64,000 nt of DNA, taken from Streptomyces griseoloalbus (lineage in GTDB: Bacteria; Actinomycetota; Actinomycetes; Streptomycetales; Streptomycetaceae). Numbering within the stretch: position 1 is the first letter of the stretch; each line of letters starts with the position of its first letter. Below the pieces are notes generated by a model. The model made no database searches and had not been told where the DNA came from. It saw nothing but the letters and a program-made list of their open reading frames with translations. The stretch covers positions 186,001 through 250,000 of the forward strand of contig BMUD01000003.1 of the NCBI GenBank assembly GCA_014650015.1. Reading direction: 5' to 3'. A program made the position numbers and the translations under genes. Below are positions 48,386 through 57,666 of the stretch, piece by piece.

Positions 48386-48652
48386 GCACCCCCCGTTTCC
48401 TCGTGCCCGGGCCGTCCTCGTCCGCGGGCCGGTGATCTCCTGCCAGGGGCCCGGCACGGACTCGTCCCGGGCACAGATACCCGCACGGACGACGCGTCAT
48501 CCCGCCCGGACCCCGGGCCGGCCCCGTTCCGCCGTGCGTGCGCGTCACTCTACGGCGTGGTCCCGCTCGAACGGGAACCAGTCCGCACGGCCGCGGCATC
48601 TGCCCGGAACGTCCCCCTACCCTGCGGTAATCCCGTCTGGCAGGCTGCGCTC

Positions 48653-49855
48653 ATGACTGCGCGCTCCGCCGACCGGGCCCGTTTCGACCGGGCTACCGCC
48701 CAGCTCGACGCCCCTCTCGCCCTCGTGGATCTGGACGCCTTCGACGCCAATGCCGACGACCTGGTCCGCAGAGGCGGCGGCAAGCCGGTCCGGGTCGCCA
48801 GCAAGTCCGTCCGCTGCCGCGCGCTGCTCGAACGGACACTGGCCCGGGAGGGCTTCGCGGGCGTCATGTCGTTCACCCTCGCCGAGTCCCTGTGGCTGGC
48901 CCGCTCCGGTTTCGACGACGTCCTGCTGGCCTACCCGTCCGCCGACCGCGCCGGGTACGCCGAACTCGCCGCCGACCCCGAACTCGCCGCCGCCGTCACC
49001 GTCATGGTCGACGATCCCGCGCAGCTGGACCTGATCGACGCCGCGCGCGCGGGCGGCGGTGAAGTGGTGCGGGTCTGCCTGGAGTTGGACACCTCCCTGA
49101 AGCTGTTCGGCGGGCGGGTGCGGGTCGGCGCCCGGCGTTCGCCGCTGCACTCCCCCGCCCAGGTCGCCGACCTGGCGCGCGCGGTGGCCCGACGCCCCGG
49201 GTTCAGGGTCGTGGGGATCATGGCGTACGAGGGTCATGTGGCCGGGGTCGGCGACGCGGTGGCCGGTCGGCCGCTGCGGTCCCGCGCGGTGCGGCTGATG
49301 CAGGCCGCCGCGCGCCGTGAACTCGCCGAGCGGCGCGCGGCGGTGGTGCGGGCGGTGCGGGAGGTCGTACCGGATCTGGAGTTCGTCAACGGCGGCGGCA
49401 CGGGCAGTGTGCAGCACACCGCCGCGGAGGGCGCGGTCACGGAGATAGCGGCCGGGTCGGGACTGTACGTGCCGCGGCTGTTCGACAACTACACGTCGTT
49501 CAGCGGACGCCCGTCGGCCCTGTTCGCCCTGCCCGTCGTACGGCGGCCGGGGGTGGGTGTGGTGACGGTGCTGGGCGGCGGGTACCCGGCGTCCGGCGCG
49601 CCCGGCGCGGACCGGCTGCCGGTGCCGTATCTGCCCGAGGGACTGCGCTACGACCCGCAGGAGGGGCCCGGGGAGGTGCAGACGCCGTTGCTGGGTTCAC
49701 CGGCCGACGATCTGCTGATCGGCGACAAGGTGTGGTTCCGGCACGCCAAGGCGGGCGAGCTGTGCGAGCGGTTCGACGCGCTGCACCTGGTGGAGGGCGA
49801 CAGGGTGACGGCGACCGTGCCCACGTACCGCGGCGAGGGCCGCACCTTCCTGTAG
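48653..49855 (+). CDS. PLP-dependent D-threonine-aldolase/amino-acid deaminase-like enzyme
   Basis: 400 residues. Alanine-racemase-type PLP barrel with the PLP lysine in VRVASKSVRC, followed by VEGHV-like GIMAYEGHVAGVG and VNGGGTGSVQHT, and the C-terminal D-Thr-aldolase/D-Ser-dehydratase domain with metal-site HxC-like end (EGDRVTATVPTYRG). Likely acts on a hydroxy amino acid. ATG at 48653; TACCCT about 30 bases upstream may be the -10. No ribosome site. 267-base gap (48386-48652) to the divergent gene shows no other gene. Confidence 0.88.
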   Translation: MTARSADRARFDRATAQLDAPLALVDLDAFDANADDLVRRGGGKPVRVASKSVRCRALLERTLAREGFAGVMSFTLAESLWLARSGFDDVLLAYPSADRAGYAELAADPELAAAVTVMVDDPAQLDLIDAARAGGGEVVRVCLELDTSLKLFGGRVRVGARRSPLHSPAQVADLARAVARRPGFRVVGIMAYEGHVAGVGDAVAGRPLRSRAVRLMQAAARRELAERRAAVVRAVREVVPDLEFVNGGGTGSVQHTAAEGAVTEIAAGSGLYVPRLFDNYTSFSGRPSALFALPVVRRPGVGVVTVLGGGYPASGAPGADRLPVPYLPEGLRYDPQEGPGEVQTPLLGSPADDLLIGDKVWFRHAKAGELCERFDALHLVEGDRVTATVPTYRGEGRTFL

Positions 49856-49859
49856 GGGC

Positions 49860-50776
49860 TCAGTTGGCCGGGCCGATGCTGCTGCCGACGCCGCCGCCGG
49901 AGGCCGCGTCGGTGACCGAACGGATGCCCTCGGTGATGCGGTCCATGTCGGCCAGGGGCGGGCCGTCCTCGCCGGCGTCGAAGACGTAGCGGACGACGAC
50001 GGGGGACTCGGTGCCGACGCTGGACGGGAAGACCAGCGACTGCACGTAGCCGCCGGGTCCCTCGGCGGTGGTGACGCGCCAGCGCACGAAGTACCCGGCC
50101 CGGCCCGCCACCGCGACCTGGCCCGACTTCACGACCTCGTGGGACTCGATGCCGCCGTAGGGGCGGTCGCCGACCGGGTCGCGGTCGAAGGCCTCGTCGG
50201 CCGCGTCGGGGATGTCCTCCTCGGCGAGCAGCCGGGGCGACTTCCCGTCGCCGCCGGTCACCGTGCGGGAGATGACGAGGCCGTGGCGGCAGACGGTGCC
50301 CTCGCCGGGGCAGTCGTAGGTGCCCTCGTGGTCATGACGACATCGTCCTCGGCCACGTGCTCGGGCGGGACCCAGCCGTCGGGGAGCGGGAAGGTGATGC
50401 CGTTGAGCTGGTCCTCGACCACGCCCGGGTCGGCGGTCGGGGACTCGGAGGTGGACGGCGACGGGGTCTGCGGGGCGGGGGCCGCGGTGGTGGCCTCGGG
50501 GCCGGCCCCCGCCTCCGGGTCGCCGCCGTCCCCGCCGAGGAACACGGCGCCGGTGACGACCGCGGCGACGAGCACGGCCGCCGCGGTGGTGAGCGCGACC
50601 GCCCTGGCGCGGCCGGTCCCGCCGGCGTCCGCGGCGCCGCCCGGTGACGGGGGCACCGGACCGGCGGGGGCCTGGGGTGCGCGCCGGTGCTCGGTCCAGG
50701 CCGTGCCGTCCCACCAGCGTTCCAGGTGCGGGGCGTGCGGGTCCGGGTACCAGCCGGGCGGGGGCGTCATGCTCAT
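49860..50776 (-). pseudogene. DUF2510 membrane protein, interrupted by a -1 frameshift
   Basis: Expected 305 residues. N-terminal DUF2510 (PPGWYPDPHAPHLERWWDG), one membrane helix (LTTAAAVLVAAVVTGAVF), a Thr/Ser/Pro-rich linker and an extracytoplasmic domain. The first frame runs to VAEDDVVMTT then turns to nonsense, while EGTYDCPGEGTVCRHG and all that follows to the stop at 49860 is in another frame. Adding one G between 50326 and 50327 restores it. Convergent with the aldolase gene. Function unknown; the DUF2510 module is often found on actinobacterial envelope proteins. Confidence 0.82.
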
Positions 50777-50797
50777 CCCGGCACTGTAGGACGCGCG

Positions 50798-51580
50798 CTA
50801 CAGCGGTGTGACGTACGCCCCCGAGATTCCGCCGTCCACCAGGAAGTCGGTGGCGTTGACGAAGGAGGAGTCGTCGCTGGCCAGGAAGGCGACGGCGGCG
50901 GCGATCTCCTCGGCCTCGGCGAACCGGCCGAGCGGGATGTGCACCAGCCGGCGGGCCGCGCGCTCGGGATCCTTGGCGAACAGCTCCTGGAGGAGCGGGG
51001 TGTTGACCGGGCCCGGGCACAGGGCGTTGACGCGGATGCCCTCGCGGGCGAACTGCACGCCGAGTTCCCGGGACATGGCGAGGACGCCGCCCTTGGAGGC
51101 GGTGTACGAGATCTGGCTGGTGGCCGCCCCCATCCTGGCCACGAAGGACGCGGTGTTGATGATGGAGCCCTTGCCCTGGCGCCGCATGTAGGGGATGGCG
51201 GCCTTGCAGCACAGGTAGACGGAGGTGAGGTTGACCTCCTGGACGCGCTTCCAGGCGTCGAGCCCGGTCTCCAGGATGGAGTCGTCGTCGGGCGGGGAGA
51301 TCCCGGCGTTGTTGAAGGCGATGTCGACGCTGCCGTAGGTGTCGTACGCGGTCCGGAACAGGGTCTCCACCTGCTCGGGGTCGGTGACGTCGACGTTCAC
51401 GAAGATCCCGCCGGTCTCCTCGGCGACCGCCTTGCCGCGTGCCGCGTCGACGTCGCCGCAGACCACGTGCGCTCCCTCGGAGGCGAGCCGGCGGGCAGTG
51501 GCCAGGCCGATGCCGCTGCCCGCGCCGGTGACGACGGCGGTACGGCCGACCAGGCGGCGGCAGATGTTCTCTTCGCTCAT
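50798..51580 (-). CDS. Short-chain dehydrogenase/reductase in the glnA-like cluster
   Basis: 260 residues. Classical SDR: TGAGSGIGLA NAD motif, NNAG, catalytic Ser in INTASFVA, YTASK (Tyr and Lys). Last gene of the minus-strand GlnA-ALDH-SDR run, six bases after ALDH. Likely oxidises or reduces an intermediate in the ethanolamine-type pathway. Substrate not determinable. Confidence 0.9.
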   Translation of the reverse strand: MSEENICRRLVGRTAVVTGAGSGIGLATARRLASEGAHVVCGDVDAARGKAVAEETGGIFVNVDVTDPEQVETLFRTAYDTYGSVDIAFNNAGISPPDDDSILETGLDAWKRVQEVNLTSVYLCCKAAIPYMRRQGKGSIINTASFVARMGAATSQISYTASKGGVLAMSRELGVQFAREGIRVNALCPGPVNTPLLQELFAKDPERAARRLVHIPLGRFAEAEEIAAAVAFLASDDSSFVNATDFLVDGGISGAYVTPL

Positions 51581-51586
51581 GAGCGG

Positions 51587-52972
51587 TCAGGCCTCCGTGC
51601 TGATGAAGACGTTCTTGGTTTCGGTGAAGGCGGCCAGCGCGTCCGGGCCGAGTTCGCGCCCGACGCCGGACTGCTTGAACCCCCCGAAGGGGGTCCAGTA
51701 GCGGACGCTGGAGTGGGAGTTGACGGACAGGTTGCCCGCGCGGACCGCCTGGGAGACGCGCAGGGCGCGGCCGGCGTCCCGGGTCCAGATCGAACCGGAC
51801 AGGCCGTAGTCGGTGGCGTTGGCCAGGCGTACGGCGTCGGCCTCGTCGTCGAAGGGGAGGACGACGGCGACGGGACCGAAGACCTCCTCGACGGCGACGC
51901 GTGCGCGGGGGTCGACGCCGGTGAGGACGGTGGGCGGGAACCAGTGGCCGGGGCCTTCGGGGGCCTTGCCCCGGATGCCGTCGAGGTCGCCGGTGACGTA
52001 GGAGCGGACCCGGTCGAGCTGGGTCCGGGAGATCAGCGGGCCCATCTGGACGTTCTCGTCGGCCGGGTCGCCGACCCGGACGGACTCGATCGCCGGCGCG
52101 AGGAGTTCCAGGAACCGGTCGTGCACGCGACGCTGGACGAGGATGCGGGTGCGGGCGCAGCAGTCCTGGCCGGCGTTGTCGAGGAAGGACATGGGAGCGG
52201 CGGACGCGGCGGTCTCCAGGTCGGCGTCGGCGAAGACGATGTTGGGGCTCTTGCCGCCGAGTTCCAGGGTGACGCGCTTGAGGTGCGCCGAGCCCTTGGC
52301 CCACACCTGTTTGCCCACGGCCGTCGACCCGGTGAACACGATCTTGGCGACGCCGGGGTGCTCGACGAGCGCGTCGCCGGCGACCGGGCCGTGTCCGGGA
52401 AGCACCTGGAACAGGCCTTCGGGGAGCCCGGCCTCCAGGGCGAGTTCGGCCAGGCGCAGGGCGGTGAGCGGGGTGGTCTCGGCGGGTTTCAGGAGGACGG
52501 CGTTGCCCGCGGCGAGCGCCGGCGCGGTGCCCCAGGCCGCGATGGGCATCGGGAAGTTCCAGGGGGCGATCACCCCGACGACGCCGAGCGGTTCGAGGAA
52601 GGTGAGGTTCACCCCGCCGGGGACCGGGATCTGGCGCCCGGTCAGGCGTTCCACTCCCCCGGCCGCGTAGTCGAGCAGGTCACGGACGTTGCCGGCCTCC
52701 CAGCGGGCGTTGCCGATCGTGTGGCCGGCCTCGCGGACCTCCAGACGGGCCAGTTCGTCGATGTGCTCGTCGACGGTGGCGGCGAACCGGCGCAGCAGCC
52801 GGGCCCGGTCGCCGGGGGCGAGGGCGGCCCAGGCGGTCTGCGCCCGGGTGGCGCCTGCGACGGCGGCGTCGACGTCGGCGGGGGTCGCGGCCGGGACGGT
52901 GGCGATCACCTCCTCGGTCGCGGGGTTGCGTACCTGGAGTTCAGGGGACTGGTCGGACAAGAAGGGCCTCAC
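51587..52972 (-). CDS. NAD(P)-dependent aldehyde dehydrogenase
   Basis: 461 residues. Catalytic Cys in NAGQDCCARTR, general base Glu in VTLELGGKSPNIVF, cofactor motif FTGSTAVGKQV. GTG start (MRPFLSDQSPEL) overlapping the glutamine-synthetase-like stop by 4 bases. In the published Streptomyces ethanolamine route (gamma-glutamylethanolamide, then aldehyde, then acid) this step gives gamma-glutamylglycine or a related acid. Role here is inferred from context. Confidence 0.92.
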   Translation of the reverse strand: MRPFLSDQSPELQVRNPATEEVIATVPAATPADVDAAVAGATRAQTAWAALAPGDRARLLRRFAATVDEHIDELARLEVREAGHTIGNARWEAGNVRDLLDYAAGGVERLTGRQIPVPGGVNLTFLEPLGVVGVIAPWNFPMPIAAWGTAPALAAGNAVLLKPAETTPLTALRLAELALEAGLPEGLFQVLPGHGPVAGDALVEHPGVAKIVFTGSTAVGKQVWAKGSAHLKRVTLELGGKSPNIVFADADLETAASAAPMSFLDNAGQDCCARTRILVQRRVHDRFLELLAPAIESVRVGDPADENVQMGPLISRTQLDRVRSYVTGDLDGIRGKAPEGPGHWFPPTVLTGVDPRARVAVEEVFGPVAVVLPFDDEADAVRLANATDYGLSGSIWTRDAGRALRVSQAVRAGNLSVNSHSSVRYWTPFGGFKQSGVGRELGPDALAAFTETKNVFISTEA

Positions 52973-54339
52973 ATGCGTTCGAAGGAGCGGCGCAGCTCCC
53001 AGTCGGTGACCGCGGCGTCGAAGGCGTCGGTCTCGACGCGCGCCATGTTGCGGTAGTGGGCGACGACTTCGTCGCCGAAGGCGTCCTTGGCGATCGCGCT
53101 GTTCTCCCACAGCTCGGCGGCCTCGCGCAGGGTGGTGGGGACGTGCTCGAAGCCGGCGGTGTAGGCGTTGCCGGGGCAGGGCTCGGGCAGCTCCAGCTTC
53201 TGCTCGACGCCGTACAGGCCTGCGGCGACCATGCCGGCGACGGCGAGGTGCGGGTTGACGTCGCCGCCCGGGAGCCGGTTCTCGAAGCGCAGGGAGCGGC
53301 CGTGGCCGACCACGCGCAGGGCGCAGGTGCGGTTGTCGCGCCCCCAGGCGACGGCGGTCGGGGCGAAGGAGCCGGGCTGGAACCGCTTGTAGGAGTTGAT
53401 GTGCGGGGCGTAGAGCAGGGAGAACTCGCGGAGCGCGGCGAGTTGCCCGGCGAGGAAGTGCCGCATCACCTCGGACATGCCGCCCGGGTCCCGCTCGGTG
53501 CCCGCCATGGCGTTGGTGCCGTCGGCGTCCGCGAGAGAGAGGTGGATGTGGCAGGAGTTGCCCTCGCGCTCGTTGTACTTGGCCATGAAGGTGATCGAGA
53601 CGCCCTCCTGGGCGGCGATCTCCTTGGCACCGGTCTTGTAGATCGCGTGCTGGTCGCAGGTGACCAGGGCCTCGTCGTAGCGGAAGACGATCTCGTGCTG
53701 GCCGGGGTTGCACTCGCCCTTGGCGGATTCGACGGTGAGGCCGGCCCCGGCCATCTCGTTGCGGATACGGCGCAGCAGCGGCTCGATGCGTCCCGTGCCG
53801 AGCACGGAGTAGTCGATGTTGTACTGGTTGGCCGGGGTGAGGCCGCGGTAACCCGCGTCCCAGGCCTGCTCGTAGGTGTCCTTGAAGACGATGAACTCCA
53901 GCTCCGTGCCGACCTGGGCGGTGAGTCCGAGCTCGGTCAGACGGTCCAGCTGGCGGCGCAGGATCTGGCGGGGTGCGGCGACGACCGGGGAGCCGTCGTC
54001 CCAGGCGAGGTCGGCGATCACCATGGCGGTGCCCTCGTTCCACGGCACGCGGCGCAGGGTGGTGAGGTCGGCGTGCATGGCGAAGTCACCGTAGCCGCGC
54101 TCCCAGGAGGCCATGGCGTAGCCGTCGACGGTGTTCATGTCGGCGTCGACGGCGAGCAGGTAGTTGCAGCCCTCGGTGCCGTGCCGGAGCACCTCGTCGA
54201 GGAAGAAGCGGGCGGCGAACCGCTTGCCCTGGAGCCGCCCTTGCATGTCGGGGAAGGCCAGGACGACAGTGTCGATCTCACCGCCGGCGACGAGGGCGTG
54301 CAGCTCCTCGACACCGAGCGGGGGTGTGCGGTCTGCCAC
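52969..54339 (-). CDS. glnA4: GlnA4-like gamma-glutamylethanolamide (glutamine-synthetase-like) ligase
   Basis: 456 residues. GS-family ligase: metal-binding GTELEFIVF, KGECNPGQHEIVFRYD, and NSCHIHLSL; ATP/glutamate loop NSYKRFQPGSFAP; RFENRLPGGDVNPHL. Lacks the adenylylation Tyr context of true GlnA. Synteny and neighbours match S. coelicolor GlnA4, reported to attach glutamate to ethanolamine. GTG with GAGGAGG upstream. Begins the operon glnA4-ALDH-SDR, divergent from a GntR regulator. Confidence 0.9.
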   Translation of the reverse strand: MADRTPPLGVEELHALVAGGEIDTVVLAFPDMQGRLQGKRFAARFFLDEVLRHGTEGCNYLLAVDADMNTVDGYAMASWERGYGDFAMHADLTTLRRVPWNEGTAMVIADLAWDDGSPVVAAPRQILRRQLDRLTELGLTAQVGTELEFIVFKDTYEQAWDAGYRGLTPANQYNIDYSVLGTGRIEPLLRRIRNEMAGAGLTVESAKGECNPGQHEIVFRYDEALVTCDQHAIYKTGAKEIAAQEGVSITFMAKYNEREGNSCHIHLSLADADGTNAMAGTERDPGGMSEVMRHFLAGQLAALREFSLLYAPHINSYKRFQPGSFAPTAVAWGRDNRTCALRVVGHGRSLRFENRLPGGDVNPHLAVAGMVAAGLYGVEQKLELPEPCPGNAYTAGFEHVPTTLREAAELWENSAIAKDAFGDEVVAHYRNMARVETDAFDAAVTDWELRRSFERM

Positions 54340-54424
54340 GGGAGAGCCTCCTCGGGCTTCTTCGGTCAGCCGGGAGCCATAAGGTATTGCGGAGAACCAT
54401 TGCTTGGGAAGGGGGCACGGCCAT

Positions 54425-55159
54425 ATGCCGGAAGAAGCGGTCGGCGCGGTCGGTGACCGCCTGGCACCGGTGCTGCGGCAGGTCCGCGCGGGCAACGGTT
54501 TCGAGGAGGCGCTGGAGCAGATCCTGCAGGTGGTGCGGCTGGGCCTGGTGCCGGGCGGGGAGCGGCTGCCGGCCGAGCGGGAGCTGGCGGAGCGGCTGGG
54601 CATCAGCCGGGTGACGCTGCGCGAGGTGCTGAAGGTGCTCCAGGACCAGGGACTGGTGGAGTCGCGGCGCGGCCGGTACGGCGGCACGTTCGTGCTGCCC
54701 CGGCCGACGGACACGGGCGAGGCGGAGCTGCGGCGGCGGATCGCCGAGATCGACATCGAGGACGTGCTGCGCTTCCGGGAGGTGCTGGAGGTCGGCGCGG
54801 CGGGGCTGTGCGCGGCGCACGGGCTGACGGACGAGCAGGCGGCGCGGCTGCGCGAGGCGCTGTCCGGCACGCGGGACGCGCCCCTGGGCGACTACCGGCG
54901 GCTGGACACCCTCTTCCACCTCACCCTGGCCGAGCTGTGCGGCTCGCCGACGCTGACCGCGCAGTACGCGGCGGTGCGGGCGACGGTGAACGACCTGCTG
55001 GACTGCATCCCGCTGCTGGTGCGCAACCTGGAGCACTCGCAGCGCCAGCACGCCGCGCTGGTCGAGGCGGTGCTGGAGGGTGACGCGGACGGGGCGCGGG
55101 AGATGATGCGCGAGCACTGCGCGGGGACGGCGGCGCTGCTGCGGGGGTTCCTGGCGTGA
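54425..55159 (+). CDS. FadR-type GntR regulator of the cluster
   Basis: 244 residues. Winged helix at about 35-95 (LPAERELAERLGISRVTLRE) followed by an FCD helical effector domain ([39 protein letters not shown]) that binds a metal and a carboxylate ligand. Divergent from glnA4 with an 85-base gap holding TATTGC and CATTGC half sites. Likely represses glnA4 and the permease. ATG at 54425 with GAAGGGGG. Confidence 0.9.
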   Translation: MPEEAVGAVGDRLAPVLRQVRAGNGFEEALEQILQVVRLGLVPGGERLPAERELAERLGISRVTLREVLKVLQDQGLVESRRGRYGGTFVLPRPTDTGEAELRRRIAEIDIEDVLRFREVLEVGAAGLCAAHGLTDEQAARLREALSGTRDAPLGDYRRLDTLFHLTLAELCGSPTLTAQYAAVRATVNDLLDCIPLLVRNLEHSQRQHAALVEAVLEGDADGAREMMREHCAGTAALLRGFLA

Positions 55160-55163
55160 GGGC

Positions 55164-55273
55164 GTGACGGGCACGGGGGGTGTGACGGGCACGGGGGGGG
55201 TGTGACGGACACAGGAGGTGTTACGGACACAGGAGGTGTTACGGACACGGGAGGTGTTACGGACACGGGGGGT
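55164..55273. repeat. Six tandem 18-bp repeats between GntR and permease
   Basis: Units GTGACGGGCACGGGGGGT, a 20-bp variant, then GTGACGGACACAGGAGGT and three GTTACGGACAC-type copies, last ending 55273; then GTGAGGTC repeats. The remainder up to 55448 holds no gene. Confidence 0.9.
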
Positions 55274-55448
55274 GTGAGGTCGTGAGGTCGTGAGGGCGTG
55301 ACGCGCCTCGGACCGGGGCAGGGTTTACCGCGGCTCAACGCACGGGGCTTGCGCTCACACCGTTCACGCCACGAAGGTATGGGCCCACAAAGGTCTGGAT
55401 CCGTTCCATTGCCCCCTTCCTCGCCGCAGCCCCCTGGGGAGTCGCCCC

Positions 55449-56894
55449 GTGAGCCTTCCATCCGCGTCCCGTGAACCCGCCGATGCGGCGGACGACTATC
55501 TGGAGCGCAGGACACTGCGCCGCGGCAGCGCCGGCTGGCTGCTGCTGACCGGGCTGGGCGTCGCCTACGTCGTGTCCGGTGACTACTCGGGCTGGAACTT
55601 CGGCCTGGCCGAGGGCGGCTTCGGCGGCCTGGCGATCGCCCTGGTGCTGATGGGCGCCATGTACACCTGCATGGTCTTCGCCCTCGCCGAACTGTCCTCG
55701 ATCCTGCCCACGGCCGGCGGCGGTTACGGCTTCGCCCGCCGGGCGCTCGGCCCGTGGGGCGGGTTCCTCACCGGTACGGCGATCCTCATCGAGTACGTTC
55801 TCGCGCCCGCCGCCATCTCCATCTTCATCGGCGACTACGTCGAGTCCCTGGGCCTGTTCGGGCTGGAGTCCGGCTGGCCGGTGTACCTGGCCTGCTTCGT
55901 GATCTTCATCGGCATCCATCTGTGGGGCGTCGGCGAGGCGCTGCGCTTCAGCTTCGTCGTCACGGGCATCGCGGTGGCGGCGCTGATCGTCTTCGCCCTG
56001 GGGGCGCTGCCCGAGTTCGACGCCTCGTCGCTGGACGACATCCCCGTGGACTCCTCGGCGTTCGGCGCGAACTCCTGGCTGCCGATGGGGCTGCTCGGCA
56101 TCTGGGCGGCGTTCCCGTTCGGCATGTGGTTCTTCCTGGGCGTGGAGGGCGTACCGCTGGCCGCCGAGGAGACCAGGGATCCCGCCCGTACGCTGCCGAG
56201 GGCGATCCGCTGGTCCATGGGCATCCTGGTGGTGTTGGCCGTGGTGACCTTCGTCGCGGCGGCCGGGGCGCGGGGGCCGGCCGCGGTGCAGGAGGCGGGC
56301 AACCCGTTGGTGGAGGCGCTCCAGCCGGACGGCGAGGCGACGACGCTGAGCCGGGTCGTGAACTACGCGGGCCTCGCGGGGCTGGTCGCCTCGTTCTTCT
56401 CGCTGATCTACGCCGGTTCGCGCCAGCTGTTCGCGCTGTCCCGCGCGGGCTATCTGCCGAGGTTCCTGTCCCTCACCAGCAGCCGCAAGGCGCCGTACCT
56501 CGGGCTGCTCGTGCCCGGCGCGATCGGTTTCGCGCTGGCCGCCGGGACGGGCAACGGCGCGCGCATGCTGAACATCGCCGTCTTCGGCGCGACGATCTCG
56601 TACGCGCTGATGTCGCTCTCCCACATCGTGCTGCGCCGCCGCGAGCCGGAACTGCCGCGGCCGTACCGCACGCCCGGCGGTGTGCTCACCTCCTCGGTGG
56701 CGCTGGTGCTGGCCTGTGCGGCGCTGGTGGCGACGTTCCTGGTGGACGTGACGGCGGCGTTCATCGCGCTGGCCGTGTACATCGTGGCCGTGGCGTACTT
56801 CGGCCTGTACAGCCGCAGGCATCTGGTGGCGAAGGCGCCGGAGGAGGAATTCGCGGCGTTGGCGGCGGCCGAGGCAGAGTTGTCACGGGACTGA
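55449..56894 (+). CDS. APC-family ethanolamine permease-like transporter
   Basis: 481 residues, 12 hydrophobic helices. The N-terminal VSGDYSGWNFGLAEGG and ELSSILPTAGGGYGFARRALG, FLGVEGVPLAAEETRDPAR are typical of the ethanolamine/amino-acid permease group (EutP/Eat). GTG start with GGGGAG upstream. Same strand as the GntR gene and 18 bases before a gamma-glutamyl-amide hydrolase. Predicted to import ethanolamine for the adjacent ligase. Confidence 0.9.
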   Translation: MSLPSASREPADAADDYLERRTLRRGSAGWLLLTGLGVAYVVSGDYSGWNFGLAEGGFGGLAIALVLMGAMYTCMVFALAELSSILPTAGGGYGFARRALGPWGGFLTGTAILIEYVLAPAAISIFIGDYVESLGLFGLESGWPVYLACFVIFIGIHLWGVGEALRFSFVVTGIAVAALIVFALGALPEFDASSLDDIPVDSSAFGANSWLPMGLLGIWAAFPFGMWFFLGVEGVPLAAEETRDPARTLPRAIRWSMGILVVLAVVTFVAAAGARGPAAVQEAGNPLVEALQPDGEATTLSRVVNYAGLAGLVASFFSLIYAGSRQLFALSRAGYLPRFLSLTSSRKAPYLGLLVPGAIGFALAAGTGNGARMLNIAVFGATISYALMSLSHIVLRRREPELPRPYRTPGGVLTSSVALVLACAALVATFLVDVTAAFIALAVYIVAVAYFGLYSRRHLVAKAPEEEFAALAAAEAELSRD

Positions 56895-56912
56895 GGAAAA
56901 GGGAGGTGCGGC

Positions 56913-57644
56913 ATGGCGGCCAGGCCCCTGATCGGCATCAGCACGTACGCGGAGTCCGGTGTGCGCTGGGGCGTGTGGCAACTGGACGCCGCGCTGCTGC
57001 CGGCCGGGTATCCGCGGCTGGTGCAGCGGGCGGGCGGACTGGCCGCGATGCTTCCGCCGGACGCGCCGGAGCAGGCCGCGCCGACCGTGGCCCGGCTCGA
57101 CGGCCTGGTCATCGCGGGCGGCCCCGATGTCGAGCCGGTCCGCTACGGCGCCGAGTCCGACCCGCGCACCGGGCCGCCCGCCCGGGCTCGGGACGCCTGG
57201 GAACTCGCCCTGATCCGGGCGGCCCTGGACCGCCGGATCCCGCTGCTCGGGATCTGCCGCGGCATGCAGCTGCTGAACGTCGCGCTGGGCGGCACCCTCG
57301 TCCAGCACATCGACGGCCACGCGGAGGTGCCGGGCGTCTTCGGCCGTCACCCGGTCAAGCCGGTACCGGGCACGCGCTACGGCGCCCTCGCCCCGGAGCA
57401 GACCTCCGTGCCGACCTACCACCACCAGGCGGTGGACCGCCTCGGCGAGGGCCTGATCCCGTCGGCCCACGCGGAGGACGGCACGGTGGAGGCGATCGAG
57501 CTGCCCGCGTCCGGCTGGGCCGTGGGCGTCCAATGGCACCCCGAGATGGGTGACGACCTGCGGGTGATACGGGCACTGGTCGCCGCCGCCCGGCCCCGTC
57601 CGGCGGCTACCGCCGAAGACACCGGGACACCGCCGGCCCCGTGA
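56913..57644 (+). CDS. Gamma-glutamyl amide hydrolase (PuuD-like, class I glutamine amidotransferase)
   Basis: 243 residues. GATase1 triad: nucleophile Cys in LGICRGMQL, His and Glu in VQWHPE; GISTYAES at the start. PuuD in E. coli cleaves gamma-glutamyl-GABA. In this cluster it should release glutamate from the oxidised gamma-glutamyl product, so glutamate cycles catalytically. ATG at 56913 with GGAGGTG. C-terminal tail (about 25 residues) is Pro/Ala-rich. Confidence 0.9.
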   Translation: MAARPLIGISTYAESGVRWGVWQLDAALLPAGYPRLVQRAGGLAAMLPPDAPEQAAPTVARLDGLVIAGGPDVEPVRYGAESDPRTGPPARARDAWELALIRAALDRRIPLLGICRGMQLLNVALGGTLVQHIDGHAEVPGVFGRHPVKPVPGTRYGALAPEQTSVPTYHHQAVDRLGEGLIPSAHAEDGTVEAIELPASGWAVGVQWHPEMGDDLRVIRALVAAARPRPAATAEDTGTPPAP

Positions 57645-57666
57645 CACCCGGATTCGCACCGCGCCC

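Noticed and set aside
55164-55273. CRISPR-like array
   Set aside because: Units are contiguous without unique spacers and there are no cas genes.
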